A DNA stretch of 64,000 bases, from contig NZ_CP024901.1 in NCBI RefSeq assembly GCF_003343245.1, positions 2,108,001 to 2,172,000 of the forward strand. Direction: 5' to 3'. The first letter of the stretch is position 1; every line of letters starts with the position of its first letter. Both the position numbers and the translations under genes were made by a program. Below, piece after piece: positions 28,601-37,307 of this stretch. The notes below the pieces were generated by a model. It had not been told where the DNA came from, did not search any database, and saw nothing but the letters and a program-made list of their open reading frames with translations. Source of the stretch: Photorhabdus laumondii subsp. laumondii. GTDB taxonomy: Bacteria; Pseudomonadota; Gammaproteobacteria; Enterobacterales; Enterobacteriaceae.

Positions 28601-28970
28601 AGAACAGGCTTCATGGTGTGCAGAATTACAACGCCATAAACCATTTCGTCAATCAGAACCTGATGAACTACATTATTTGTGGCTTGGAGAAGAGGGTGAA
28701 GAAGCGAAGTTTGTGGCTCTGGACAGCGGTCAGGCAGGGATAAAAGAAAGCGACACGTTTGACTATGTGCCAGAATTAGAGTTTGCACTTGGTGTGAGTG
28801 CTTGGATTGAACTTGATACTGAGACGATTTACCAGAATTTGGCTGATACAAATGAAATGGAGTTAAAAAATGTAAGCCAACATTTTGGTGAGATTCGTCT
28901 TAGGAAGAAAGATGACGGAGAAGCATGGCGTTACCATCCATTTTTAGGGGTGTTTGGAGAAATTGGTTGA
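25689..28970 (+). CDS. cas3: Cas2-Cas3 fusion, type I-F nuclease-helicase
   Basis: 1093 residues. Residues 1-~95 form the Cas2-like domain typical of I-F (MNILLVSQCNKRALTETRRI; TELLWIVGNLRRFNSRGVVP). Next comes the HD nuclease domain with LAAIAGLFHDFGKANTLFQ and HEWVSLRLF, then the SF2 helicase with Walker A in NMASTGCGKTFANARIMY, a DEAD-like box in LVLDEPDDFD, motif III in LSSATLPPAL and motif VI in LIQLAGRIQRHRR. It degrades DNA bound by the Csy complex; in complete systems it also joins Cas1 for spacer uptake. All domains look intact. The next cas gene, csy1, is 1033 nt away because of an insert. Confidence 0.95.
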   Translation: MNILLVSQCNKRALTETRRILDQFAERKGDRTWQTAITQEGLNTLRKLLRKTARRNTAVACHWIKSGGQTELLWIVGNLRRFNSRGVVPTNTTQRDVLKSQDENHWHSVEAISLLAAIAGLFHDFGKANTLFQQGLQGNGRFQPYRHEWVSLRLFQAFVAEQDDREWMTSLSQIEPSDEDKILSRLVKDDIDKKYANPFVNLPPLATTVAWLILSHHRLPVYPSYDDRYVRRPQLKDIDSWLINHLEPSWNSINMDNKVWSDQDKRDVWTFPNGTPIRSQTWRQKAQKFAQRALQSTSLVQYGNLNQRFTSHMSRLVLMLADHHYSSLPATLGWQDVNYGVFANTDRTTGKCKQRLDEHNIGVGQNALLLGRSLPHIRKTLPAITRHKGFKQRSKDEKYRWQDQAFYVACALRERSVEQGFFGINMASTGCGKTFANARIMYGLADEKQGCRFSIALGLRTLTLQTGDALRKRLHLEEDDLAVLIGSQAVKELHQLRQKALEPDVGSISAEALFAEHQYVSYDGSLDDGRLSHWLRKDNKLNKLLSAPVLVATIDHLIPATEGIRGGKQIAPMLRLLTSDLVLDEPDDFDINDLSALCRLVNWAGLLGSRVLLSSATLPPALIQALFNAYRAGRQDYQLACGQPGAPVNICCAWFDEYETTQQDVVNAYQFQEQHNIFVNKRIGRLKKIVPLRKAELVPIISESRKINDVINTIAEVMHHSILKLREEHHQTHSSGKTVSIGLIRMANIDPLVAVAQRLLQMPSPENVRIHYCVYHSQHPMAIRSHLEHRLDSTLTRYDEEELWQVAEIRKVLEETSERDHIFVVAATSVAEVGRDHDYDWSIAEPSSMRSLIQLAGRIQRHRRKEPREPNLHILAKNYKALKATDLKHPVYCRPGFESKDYLFANHDLHELLEPYQYELISALPRIKERDNAGDSSPFENLVDLEHQRLWEELQGGSDNKHGYCSALWWREQASWCAELQRHKPFRQSEPDELHYLWLGEEGEEAKFVALDSGQAGIKESDTFDYVPELEFALGVSAWIELDTETIYQNLADTNEMELKNVSQHFGEIRLRKKDDGEAWRYHPFLGVFGEIG

Positions 28971-29009
28971 ATGACATGCAGTGTTTTTAGGTAATGATCG
29001 TGGTGATTG

Positions 29010-29044
29010 TCGTTCGATTCAATCAAACTAAGCGAATCGAACGA
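29010..29044 (+). promoter_or_regulatory. 11-bp perfect palindrome, probable antitoxin operator
   Basis: TCGTTCGATTC (29010-29020) and GAATCGAACGA (29034-29044) form a perfect inverted repeat 19 nt before the antitoxin ATG. Phd/YefM antitoxins repress their own operon through such palindromes. Confidence 0.7.
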
Positions 29045-29063
29045 TATTTGTGAGACTACAAAT

Positions 29064-29324
29064 ATGTATGAACTTTCTGCCAATGAAGTTAAAACTCACT
29101 TTGGTGATATGCTGCTAAGAGCGCAGCGTGCTCCAATCCAGATTAATAAGAACGGCAAGCTTGTTGCTGTTGTCCTATCAATAGATGAATATGAAAACAT
29201 TGAAGCGCTTAAGATTCAGCTTTTGAAATCCAGAGCAATCCAAACCAAAGCTGATATTGAAGAAGGTAACCTAGTTGATGGTGAATCGTTTTTTGATGAA
29301 CTAGAGACAGGTAAATACGACTAA
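29064..29324 (+). CDS. Phd/YefM-family antitoxin
   Basis: 86 residues: MYELSANEVKTHFGDMLLRAQRAPIQINKNGKLVAVVLSIDEYENIE, the DNA-binding Phd/YefM fold, followed by an acidic toxin-neutralising tail (DIEEGNLVDGESFFDELETG). The frame extends to a TTG at 29007, inside the operator palindrome, so the ATG at 29064 is preferred. Its stop (TAA) overlaps the ATG of a broken toxin. It lies inside the cas operon between cas3 and csy1, which is unusual. Confidence 0.85.
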   Translation: MYELSANEVKTHFGDMLLRAQRAPIQINKNGKLVAVVLSIDEYENIEALKIQLLKSRAIQTKADIEEGNLVDGESFFDELETGKYD

Positions 29325-29383
29325 TGTCGATTCTCTATCGTTTAACACCGGATGTCCAAAGAGATCTGATCGAAATCCACTGA
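29324..29383 (+). pseudogene. truncated ParE/RelE-type toxin (19 codons)
   Basis: ATG at 29324 overlaps the antitoxin stop. It reads MSILYRLTPDVQRDLIEIH and then a TGA; the start matches ParE/RelE toxins (YRLTP.AQRDL.EI). No frame continues as a toxin beyond the stop, so the catalytic part is gone and the antitoxin is an orphan. Confidence 0.75.
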
Positions 29384-29405
29384 TTCGAGCGAGAAGTGAT
29401 TTAAT

Positions 29406-29540
29406 GTGATTGATTGTTTTGAATCGAGACTAGAGGTGGAAAATACTAAATGTATTTGCCTGTTATCACGTACGGAAATCGAAGAATTTTATGTTCGTCT
29501 GAGTTTAATGCCTATGGATAACGCCTGTATTTTGTATTGA
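29406..29540 (+). pseudogene. short gene fragment (44 codons) between cas3 and csy1
   Basis: GTG-started frame with a protein-like composition (LSRTEIEEFYVRLSLMPMDN), ending at 29540. No ribosome site and no recognised family. It may be decayed cargo that came with the toxin-antitoxin pair. Confidence 0.3.
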
Positions 29541-29563
29541 GCCTATTTATAACGAGCTGTACT

Positions 29564-29747
29564 ATGAAAATTCTATATAAAATTGCGGATTACCCTTCAA
29601 AAGCACTTAAAGGAGGGAGATTATTTTTTTAAAGATACATTGAACATTTAAAGAAATAAACTGTCTAATGAATATGTCATTGGTGATGAGATGTTTCATG
29701 GATATATTCATCTTGAATTGGCAGAAGAAACAAGCTTAATACCGTGA
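29564..29747 (+). pseudogene. frameshifted small gene between cas3 and csy1
   Basis: ATG at 29564 gives MKILYKIADYPSKALKGG and stops after a T-run. A second frame resumes with DYFFKDTLNI, has one TAA, and continues NKLSNEYVIGDEMFHGYIHL to 29747. This looks like one small protein with a frameshift near the T-run at 29625 and one nonsense codon. Family unknown. 29748-30003 holds nothing recognisable apart from the region before csy1. Confidence 0.4.
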
Positions 29748-30003
29748 CTTGATTGATACCCTATTTCTCATTACCACTGTAATAATTTTGGGTGAAAATA
29801 GGATGATTTTTAGGTATTTTGTTGTGAAATACACAGAGGCAAAATTTTGGTAAAGCGAATGAACGGAATAAATTAAAATACACTGGTTAGGGTGATGAAT
29901 TCAAAGCTGGAGTATTTATTAGTTTATGATGTACAAGATCATGTTTTCGAGCTAAATTTAGCAGACAACCAGATAATCATTTTGATAAGGTAGGTAAGAG
30001 CCT

Positions 30004-31362
30004 ATGAATGAAAATGGATTGAGTCGATTTATTGTCGATTATATTGAAAGCCGTAAACAGTCAAAGTTGGAGGTTTTTGATAAAGAGGCTGAAAAAAAAT
30101 TGGCAAAACTAACCTCTATGGAGGATATTACGCCAGTTAAACAAAAGTTAGCTGAACAACGCAAGGAATTGGAAGAGCACTATGAAGTTAGAAATTGGCT
30201 GGATGATGCAGTTAGCCGAGTAGATCAAATCCGCTTAGTGACACATGTTCTGAAATTTGCCCATACTGATGCAAGAGGTAGCAGTATTTTCGCGGTACAA
30301 TCAAAAGCAAATGTAAAAGAAGATATTAAATATCTTTCCATGGCAGCTTTAGATAGACCTGCTATAGATGCGGCAGGAAATGCGGCTGCTCTTGATATTG
30401 CGAAATTATTATTGACAGAATATCGGGAAGGTGATTCATTGCTTGCAAATATAAATCGGGCAGACTATTCAGCACTAGCTGAACTGGCGAAAAATGAGCA
30501 GCAGCTTGAATTATGGATCAATGGGTTTAGGCAAGTTTTATCAGATAAACGACTTTCTTCACATAGACTAGCAAAACAGCTTTATTTTCCTGTCGGCTAT
30601 GATAAATACCACTTATTAGGCCCACTATTTTCTTCATCTCTAGCGCATACCATGCATCAGCGTATTACTGAAGCACGCTTTGGTGAATTATCTAAAGAAA
30701 TTAACAAAGCGAGAAAAGAAGAATCTTGGCGTCCTGAAACTATCGTGGTTTATCCCAATACTGCTGTGCAGTATTTTGGCAGCACTAAGCCACAAATTAC
30801 CTCTTATCTTAACAATATGCGGGGTGGACGAGTTTATCTTCTACCATGTTCAGCCCCTGAATGGAAAAATATAACTAAACCACCTATGAAGCACAGATCT
30901 ATTTTTGATCTGGGCTGTGAATTTGTATCATTAGTCCGTAGCACTGTTTGGCAGATGCAACGGTATTTGTTGAGTGTACAAAAATATGAAAACACGTTAG
31001 AGATTCAGCAATGTCGTCAGGAATATGTTGATGAAATTATTGATGTTTTGTTTAACTATGTCGTCGGTATACAAAATTTGATTGAGCTTAAAGGCTGGAG
31101 TGCCAATGAAGATTGTGCGTTAAAACGTGCTCAACAACTCTGGCTTGATCCTTATCGTTGTCAGCAAGATGAAACGTTTAAATTTGAACGCGAAGGTGGT
31201 GACTGGAAAAAAGAGATAGCCGCAGATTTTAGTTACTGGCTGAATCAGAGTTTAAAGCATGAGCGGTTAGAAATGGGATTATCTGAACGTCGTGAGTGGG
31301 CTTCTGTGTTTAAAGAGCGGTTACGTGAATTTGAAGATGAATTACCGGAGGTTATGCCATGA
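30004..31362 (+). CDS. csy1: Csy1 (Cas8f), large subunit of the I-F surveillance complex
   Basis: 452 residues with typical Csy1 blocks: [88 protein letters not shown], and a C-terminal helical bundle. It binds the 5' handle of the crRNA and, with Csy2, reads the PAM. It is followed by csy2 with a four-base overlap. The 1 kb insert upstream means it may need its own promoter or long read-through from cas3. Confidence 0.93.
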   Translation: MNENGLSRFIVDYIESRKQSKLEVFDKEAEKKLAKLTSMEDITPVKQKLAEQRKELEEHYEVRNWLDDAVSRVDQIRLVTHVLKFAHTDARGSSIFAVQSKANVKEDIKYLSMAALDRPAIDAAGNAAALDIAKLLLTEYREGDSLLANINRADYSALAELAKNEQQLELWINGFRQVLSDKRLSSHRLAKQLYFPVGYDKYHLLGPLFSSSLAHTMHQRITEARFGELSKEINKARKEESWRPETIVVYPNTAVQYFGSTKPQITSYLNNMRGGRVYLLPCSAPEWKNITKPPMKHRSIFDLGCEFVSLVRSTVWQMQRYLLSVQKYENTLEIQQCRQEYVDEIIDVLFNYVVGIQNLIELKGWSANEDCALKRAQQLWLDPYRCQQDETFKFEREGGDWKKEIAADFSYWLNQSLKHERLEMGLSERREWASVFKERLREFEDELPEVMP

Positions 31363-32327
31363 GCCATCTGATTATTTTGCGTAAAATTAAAGTAGAAAAT
31401 GCGAATGCGATTACGGGTATAACTTATGGTTTTCCGGCAATTACCCACTTTCTTGGATTTACTCATTCTATCTCACGTAAGCTACAAAAAAGCTATAATC
31501 TAAAACTGGAAAATTGTGGTGTAATTTGTCATAACCATCAACTTCATGCATATCGGTCCGATCCAATTAAAGATAAAGTTTTTGCATTAACTCGCAATCC
31601 GTTAACCAAAGAAGCAAAAACGGCAACGATTAATGAAGAAGGTCGAATGCATATGACAGTTTCTTTATTAATAGAATGTTCTGGTGAAATTGCTGGTGAT
31701 ACAGAAGCTAACGAATTGGAACAATATTTACTAGAAATATGTCCAACTCAGAGACTAGCAGGCGGTACTATCACTGAAATTGCTAAAGTGGATGTTATTG
31801 CTTTTCCGCAAGAAGGACAGGATACCCGTAAGTTAATGCGGCGTTTATTACCGGGTTTTGCCTTGCTAGATCGCTCTGAATTGTTAGCTAAACACTACGA
31901 AGAATTAAAACAGGATAACCCTCAAGCAGAGATGATTGACGCCTGGCTTGATTTTTCCGCTATTAAAATGCGGGCTATTCCTAAGCAGGATGATAAGCAA
32001 CCTGAAATTGGTGACCCGGCATATTGGGAGTATGTTCCCAAACCTGCTTCGGGATATTTAGTCCCCTTGATGACAGGTTATCAGGCAATATCGCCGCTAT
32101 ATCCCGCCGGGAAAGTAGATAAAACCCGTGATCCTAATGCTCCATTTTGTTTTGTTGAAGCAATCTACGGAGTAGGTGAATGGAAAAGCCCGCACCGTAT
32201 TGACGATATTCGCCAGTTACTCTGGTGTTATGACTATCAAGAAGGAGAGGGTGTCTACAGGTGTTGTAATCAACAGACTGTTTCCCGTCAATCCAAACCC
32301 AATAAGAAAGTAAGAATAATCGACTGA
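31359..32327 (+). CDS. csy2: Csy2 (Cas5f), I-F complex subunit
   Basis: 322 residues of the Cas5-like RAMP family. The N-terminus [40 protein letters not shown] is characteristic of Csy2. Other blocks are [23 protein letters not shown] and [17 protein letters not shown]. It forms the tail heterodimer with Csy1 at the crRNA 5' handle. Start ATG with GGAGG upstream, overlapping the csy1 stop. Confidence 0.93.
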   Translation: MSHLIILRKIKVENANAITGITYGFPAITHFLGFTHSISRKLQKSYNLKLENCGVICHNHQLHAYRSDPIKDKVFALTRNPLTKEAKTATINEEGRMHMTVSLLIECSGEIAGDTEANELEQYLLEICPTQRLAGGTITEIAKVDVIAFPQEGQDTRKLMRRLLPGFALLDRSELLAKHYEELKQDNPQAEMIDAWLDFSAIKMRAIPKQDDKQPEIGDPAYWEYVPKPASGYLVPLMTGYQAISPLYPAGKVDKTRDPNAPFCFVEAIYGVGEWKSPHRIDDIRQLLWCYDYQEGEGVYRCCNQQTVSRQSKPNKKVRIID

Positions 32328-32350
32328 TTAATTTAAAGAAGGATATCTAC

Positions 32351-33364
32351 ATGTCTAAATCAACTATTAAAACGGCTTCTGTACTGGCATTTGAGCGTAA
32401 ACTTTCTAATTCTGATGCTTTAATGTTTGCTGGAAACTGGAAACAAATCGACGGTGAATGGAAACCTATTGCTATTCAGGAAAAAGCTGTCCGGGGGACG
32501 ATTTCCAACCGCTTGAAAAACGCTTTAACTAGCGATCCAGCTAAGTTGGATGCAGAGATTCAAAAAGCAAACCTGCAACGTGTCGATGTTGCCGCATTGC
32601 CTTTTGATGCTGATACTCTAAAAGTCAGTTTTACATTACGGGTCTTAGGTAATCTTTCAACACCATCAGTATGTAATGATCAGGATTATCAAGCTGAACT
32701 GGCAAACGTGATCAACGGTTATATTGCTGAACATGGTTTCAAAACGCTTGCAGCACGTTATGCAGAAAACTTGGCTAATGGACGGTTTTTGTGGCGTAAC
32801 CGGGTTGGAGCAGAAGAAATTAAAGTTCGCGTAAGTGGTAAGAGTGGCAAATGGTGGGAGTTTGATTGTGAAGATTTCAGCTTACGTGAATTTGGTAAGG
32901 TAGAAGGTAAGTTAGCGGAACTTGCCGCCGAAATTGAGGAAGGATTGGCAGGCGATAGATCAACATTATTCAATGTTGAGGCTTTTGTTCGTTTGGGGCA
33001 TGGGCAGGAAATTTTCCCTTCTCAGGAGTTGGTTCTCGACAGTAACAGTAAAAAAAGCAAAGTGTTGTATCAGGTCAATGAGATCGCTGCATTGCATTCG
33101 CAGAAAGTGGGTAATGCGCTCCGCACTATTGATACGTGGTATCCAGACGCTACGGAATTGGGTCTTGGCCCAATAGCGGTTGAGCCCTATGGTTCTGTAA
33201 CTAGTCGTGGTAAGGCATATCGTCAACCTAAAGCAAAAATGGATTTTTATACTTTGTTAGATAACTGGGTCGTTAAAGGAAAAGCGCCAGAAGAAGTAGA
33301 GCAGCAACACTATGTTATAGCGACGTTAATTCGTGGCGGTGTTTTTGGTGAAAAAGGTGAATAA
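32351..33364 (+). CDS. csy3: Csy3 (Cas7f), backbone of the I-F complex
   Basis: 337 residues: [20 protein letters not shown] at the start, [65 protein letters not shown] and [17 protein letters not shown]. Six copies form the helical backbone around the spacer. Ribosome site AAGGA 8 nt before the ATG. The 23-nt gap to csy2 indicates one operon. Confidence 0.94.
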   Translation: MSKSTIKTASVLAFERKLSNSDALMFAGNWKQIDGEWKPIAIQEKAVRGTISNRLKNALTSDPAKLDAEIQKANLQRVDVAALPFDADTLKVSFTLRVLGNLSTPSVCNDQDYQAELANVINGYIAEHGFKTLAARYAENLANGRFLWRNRVGAEEIKVRVSGKSGKWWEFDCEDFSLREFGKVEGKLAELAAEIEEGLAGDRSTLFNVEAFVRLGHGQEIFPSQELVLDSNSKKSKVLYQVNEIAALHSQKVGNALRTIDTWYPDATELGLGPIAVEPYGSVTSRGKAYRQPKAKMDFYTLLDNWVVKGKAPEEVEQQHYVIATLIRGGVFGEKGE

Positions 33365-33373
33365 GGGGATCAG

Positions 33374-33928
33374 ATGGATTATTACCTTGAAATTCGCGTT
33401 CTTCCTGATCTTGAATTCAGTCAGCAAAGCCTGTTCGAAGCGTTATTTGCTAAACTGCATCGGGCTTTGGGGCAGTTAAGTAATGGGCAGGTTGGTGTCA
33501 GTTTTCCGTGTGCGAGAAAAACACTGGGGGATACGCTGAGAATTCACGGTTCAAGCGAAGCGCTGAATGACTTACAAGCATTACCGTGGTTAAAAGGGCT
33601 CAGGGATTATACTGAGGTGATTGATATCCAGCCAATTCCCCAAGAAACTAAGTACCGCTGTGTCAGCCGAGTGCAGGTTAAAAGCAGTGCGGAACGACTT
33701 CGTCGTCGTGCTATTAAAAAGGGATGGTTAACGGGGGAACAAGCTCGGCAGCGTATTCCTATCAGCAAAGAACAACGTACTCATTTACCGTTCTTGTTTC
33801 TCAAAAGTTTGTCATCAGGTCAAAGTTTTCTGTTGTTTGTCAAACAAGGGCCAATACAAGACAAACCGACGTCAGGAATTTTTAGCTCGTATGGATTAAG
33901 TTCATCAGCTACCATCCCTTGGTTTTGA
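33374..33928 (+). CDS. csy4: Csy4 (Cas6f), pre-crRNA endonuclease
   Basis: 184 residues. Catalytic His29 is present in ALFAKLHRAL, at the same position as in the Pseudomonas enzyme. The Arg-rich helix that reads the repeat hairpin is SAERLRRRAIKKG, and the C-terminus FSSYGLSSSATIPWF is family-like. It cuts at the base of the CTGCC/GGCAG hairpin and stays bound. All three arrays keep this hairpin, so it can serve them all. The stop codon lies inside the leader of array 3 (the final A of TGA is the first base of the leader's inverted repeat). Confidence 0.95.
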   Translation: MDYYLEIRVLPDLEFSQQSLFEALFAKLHRALGQLSNGQVGVSFPCARKTLGDTLRIHGSSEALNDLQALPWLKGLRDYTEVIDIQPIPQETKYRCVSRVQVKSSAERLRRRAIKKGWLTGEQARQRIPISKEQRTHLPFLFLKSLSSGQSFLLFVKQGPIQDKPTSGIFSSYGLSSSATIPWF

Positions 33929-34057
33929 CCCTTTTTTAGCGGCTAATTATAACTTATTGATTTATTTAAGGGATTAGCCGCTGCTAATAAAAAGGGTTTT
34001 TCTGCTTTTTATCATTATGTTCTTTAATAATCAGTAAATTAAAGGTAGTATCTAACA
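33920..34057 (+). promoter_or_regulatory. leader of CRISPR array 3
   Basis: Inverted repeat ACCCTTTTTT (33928-33937) / AAAAAGGGT (33989-33997) and a TATCTAACA end before the first repeat. It overlaps the csy4 stop codon. Confidence 0.8.
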
Positions 34058-35458
34058 GTTCACTGCCGTACAGGCAGCTTAGAAACAAGGGCACGATTTC
34101 CCTTTGGTTTTATATGCGTTCACTGCCGTACAGGCAGCTTAGAAAGATGTGCGGAACAATTCAGTCTGCAAATACGTGTTCACTGCCGTACAGGCAGCTT
34201 AGAAAAATCGAAGAGCTTCATCCTTGTGAGTTTCTTCGTTCACTGCCGTACAGGCAGCTTAGAAATGTCCAAAGAGTGAAGCCGGTTCCTCCTCCCGGTT
34301 CACTGCCGTACAGGCAGCTTAGAAAGGCTGATGAGACAGTCCGATAATAGAACCCACGTTCACTGCCGTACAGGCAGCTTAGAAATGGAATGCGACTTCA
34401 TCACCATTTTCAATCATGTTCACTGCCGTACAGGCAGCTTAGAAATTTACCGAAATCTTTTAGAGCGCTAGTTGTTTGTTCACTGCCGTACAGGCAGCTT
34501 AGAAAAACATTTAAAACATTATTTATTGTTACTGTTCGTTCACTGCCGTACAGGCAGCTTAGAAAATTTACGTAATGACCAATGACGATGGACATGAGTT
34601 CACTGCCGTACAGGCAGCTTAGAAATCGTCGATTTGAACGCGACTCAAGCTGCAATTGTTCACTGCCGTACAGGCAGCTTAGAAAATACCGGATTGTTAG
34701 TAAAACCTATCCACTTTGTTCACTGCCGTACAGGCAGCTTAGAAACATAAGCGGGACTAACCCGCCATTAATCAAGAGTTCACTGCCGTACAGGCAGCTT
34801 AGAAATGTTGAGCAGATGCCAACTCGGGTAGTGTCCAGTTCACTGCCGTACAGGCAGCTTAGAAAGGTCTCGATGTGCTGGTGGGTATCCCGGCTGAGTT
34901 CACTGCCGTACAGGCAGCTTAGAAATCACGTCATTTGTACCAATTTACTGACAACAGGTTCACTGCCGTACAGGCAGCTTAGAAAATTAGCGCAGATAAC
35001 CCCAACTCGGAAGCTCTGTTCACTGCCGTACAGGCAGCTTAGAAATCCTATTTTTAAATAAATCATACACCTATGCAGTTCACTGCCGTACAGGCAGCTT
35101 AGAAAGTTGATAGCTGGCGAGATAGCAGCGGTAAGCTGTTCACTGCCGTACAGGCAGCTTAGAAATGTCGTGTTTCATGTAGTAATCTATTGCAACTGTT
35201 CACTGCCGTACAGGCAGCTTAGAAAATCAGGAGTACGCAAGAGCCGGACACAGATAAGTTCACTGCCGTACAGGCAGCTTAGAAAACCTATGTGTTCTGC
35301 CGACTCTTTAACGTCCAGTTCACTGCCGTACAGGCAGCTTAGAAAAATTAGCGAACAACGTAACATTGTTGATTCTGGTTCACTGCCGCACAGGCAGCTT
35401 AGAAAATTACGCAAGCTGTCACTAATGTTGCGTGCCCGTTCACTGCCGTACAGGCAGC
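34058..35458 (+). CRISPR. CRISPR array 3, type I-F, 24 repeats / 23 spacers
   Basis: 28-bp repeats, starting GTTCACTGCCGTACAGGCAG and ending CTTAGAAA, with 32-nt spacers and a perfect 60-bp period. The repeat at 35378 has GCA for GTA in the loop. The last repeat (35438-35458) keeps only its first 21 bases, ending right after the hairpin, and continues into an unrelated palindrome. It starts 129 nt after csy4 and is the array adjacent to the cas genes. Confidence 0.98.
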
Positions 35459-35480
35459 AGCGCACTCGATTGAGTGCGCT
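35459..35480. repeat. 9-bp palindrome abutting the last repeat of array 3
   Basis: AGCGCACTC-GATT-GAGTGCGCT, a perfect stem with a 4-nt loop, followed on the + strand by AAAAAAG. On the minus strand the T-run precedes the stem, so it is not a standard terminator for iolB. Confidence 0.6.
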
Positions 35481-35512
35481 AAAAAAGCAACCTATTTTCT
35501 TCTCGATATGCA

Positions 35513-36340
35513 TCAATTGTTATGCTTTTGTGCATATTCTCCACTATTAACCCATTGATGGTCTTTTTCCCAGGTAAATAGCCACTTGCGGGTTGGTCCG
35601 GCCATTACGTTGAGATAATAGTTGTCGTAACCGGCAAGGGTTGCTACTGGGTGGTAGCCTTTGGGGACCATGACCACATCCTTGTTGTAAATAGCCATTG
35701 ATTCATCCAGTGAACGGTCATCGGTATAGACCCGTTGCATGCAGAATCCTTGAGAAGGGTTCAGGCGATGGTAATAGGTTTCTTCCAAATAGGTTTCCTG
35801 TGGCGCATTGTCGGTATCGTGTTTATGGCTAGGGTAGGAACTGGTACAGCCTTCGTCGGTAAAGACTTCAACCACCAACAAGCTATCAGCAGGTTTGTTA
35901 TCCGGTAGAATGTTGTGAACATAGCGTCGGTTGTAGCCATTGCCACGTTGTTCTGCATCAATATCCTGTGGCGTAATCAGTCGAGTCGGGTAGCTTCCTT
36001 TACCCGGTGCTTGGCATACCGCGAGTTCAAGAGCGGTATCGGCAATAATTTCAACAGATTCCCCCGCAGTGATGTAAACAGCATAAGGTTTTTTGCGTTC
36101 AAATGGCTGCATGCGATCGCCAATATGCTCAAACCGTTGATGTGGCGTAGTCACTGTGGCTTTGCCTGCCACTAAAACCAGACAGGTTTCATTTTCTGAT
36201 GCGGGCAAGGTGATTTTTTCACCCGAAGCCAACTCATAAACATCGAAGTGGACATACTTCCAGTTTGCTGATTCCGGCGTGATATGTTGAGTTCGTTTGT
36301 TTTGATCCGGTGCATGATATTTTGATAATAATTTGGACAT
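35513..36340 (-). CDS. iolB: IolB, 5-deoxy-glucuronate isomerase
   Basis: 275 residues of the KduI/IolB cupin family: LVLVAGKATVTTPHQRF, PYAVYITAGESVEI, VEVFTDEGCTSSYPSHKHDT (metal-binding His), EETYYHRLNPSQGFCMQRVYTDD, VPKGYHPVATLAGYDNYYLNVMAGP. It isomerises 5-deoxy-D-glucuronate to 2-deoxy-5-keto-D-gluconate in myo-inositol catabolism. Last gene of the leftward unit iolG-like, iolC, iolE, iolB. Confidence 0.95.
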   Translation of the reverse strand: MSKLLSKYHAPDQNKRTQHITPESANWKYVHFDVYELASGEKITLPASENETCLVLVAGKATVTTPHQRFEHIGDRMQPFERKKPYAVYITAGESVEIIADTALELAVCQAPGKGSYPTRLITPQDIDAEQRGNGYNRRYVHNILPDNKPADSLLVVEVFTDEGCTSSYPSHKHDTDNAPQETYLEETYYHRLNPSQGFCMQRVYTDDRSLDESMAIYNKDVVMVPKGYHPVATLAGYDNYYLNVMAGPTRKWLFTWEKDHQWVNSGEYAQKHNN

Positions 36341-36387
36341 ATTATCTACCCTCAGTACTATTTTTGCATGAATCAGATTGTGATTAA

Positions 36388-37278
36388 TTAAAACAATCCG
36401 GTATCTCTGGCAAATTTGCGTAAATTGTTATAACCCATCGTGGCGTAGGTCAGTGGGTGAGCAACAGCAGGATCTTGTTCTGCTTCAACTACCAGCCAGC
36501 CTTTATAATTTTGTTTTTTCAACACTTGAAAAATTGCCGGATAATCCACACAACCATCTCCCGGTACTGTGAATACACCATTCAGCACAGCATCAAGGAA
36601 ACTGGTTTTACGGTTTTTTATATCGTTGAGTACGTCAGGACGGATGTCTTTACAGTGAACATGATTAATGCGTTTTGCCCAGCGTTCTGCAACAGCCAAT
36701 GGATCAGCGCCGGCAAAGGTTAAATGACCGGTATCCAGCAACAATCCAACTTCATCTCCGGTATTTTCCATCAGATGATCAACATCTTTCTCAGTTTCAA
36801 TAACCGTTCCCATATGGTGGTGATAAGCAATCTGAACACCTTGTTCTTGGGTGTAACGGGCAAATTCAGTCAATTTTTCACCGTATTCTTGCCAGCGGTT
36901 AGCTGGAAATTGAGGACGAAGATGGACTGGTTTATTTTGATCGCCGTGAATGCAGTTTGTCACTTCCGCAAATACCATGACATTAGCTCCCAATTCGCGT
37001 AGCAGGGTCAGGTGAGATTGTACCGCTTTAATCTCTTCTGCTACTGAACGGGTGAGTAATTCGCCAGAGTACCAGCCAGATACCAGTACGAGATTGTGGG
37101 CGGCAAGTATGGGACCCAATACGTTAGCCTGACGAGGGAATTTGTTGCCCAATTCAAAACCGGTAAAACCTGCCTGGCGGCCCTCGGTTAAGCAGGTTTC
37201 CAGAGGTGTATCTGCGCCGAGAGTGGGTAAATCATCATTAGTCCAGGTCAGAGGGTTGATACCAAGTTGAACAGCCAT
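36388..37278 (-). CDS. iolE: IolE, myo-inosose-2 dehydratase
   Basis: 296 residues with the xylose-isomerase-like TIM barrel: MAVQLGINPLTWTNDDLPTLG, GFTGFELGNKFPR, VQIAYHHHMGTVIETEKDVDHLM, VGLLLDTGHLTFAGADP, HVHCKDIRPDVL, EAEQDPAVAHP. It removes water from 2-keto-myo-inositol. The ATG at 37278 follows AGGAG; the frame's 16 extra upstream codons overlap the end of iolC and are ignored. Confidence 0.94.
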   Translation of the reverse strand: MAVQLGINPLTWTNDDLPTLGADTPLETCLTEGRQAGFTGFELGNKFPRQANVLGPILAAHNLVLVSGWYSGELLTRSVAEEIKAVQSHLTLLRELGANVMVFAEVTNCIHGDQNKPVHLRPQFPANRWQEYGEKLTEFARYTQEQGVQIAYHHHMGTVIETEKDVDHLMENTGDEVGLLLDTGHLTFAGADPLAVAERWAKRINHVHCKDIRPDVLNDIKNRKTSFLDAVLNGVFTVPGDGCVDYPAIFQVLKKQNYKGWLVVEAEQDPAVAHPLTYATMGYNNLRKFARDTGLF

Positions 37279-37307
37279 GATGGTGCTCCTAGTTGAATAA
37301 AATAATG

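Noticed and set aside
29384..30003. CRISPR-repeat-like RNA (CreR-type) near the antitoxin in the cas operon
   Set aside because: Read both strands for the CTGCC/GGCAG hairpin or a degenerate repeat in this stretch; none was found.
35459..35480. Hairpin after array 3 as an intrinsic terminator
   Set aside because: The A/T run lies on the wrong side of the stem for transcripts from iolB, and for array transcripts the run is A, not T.
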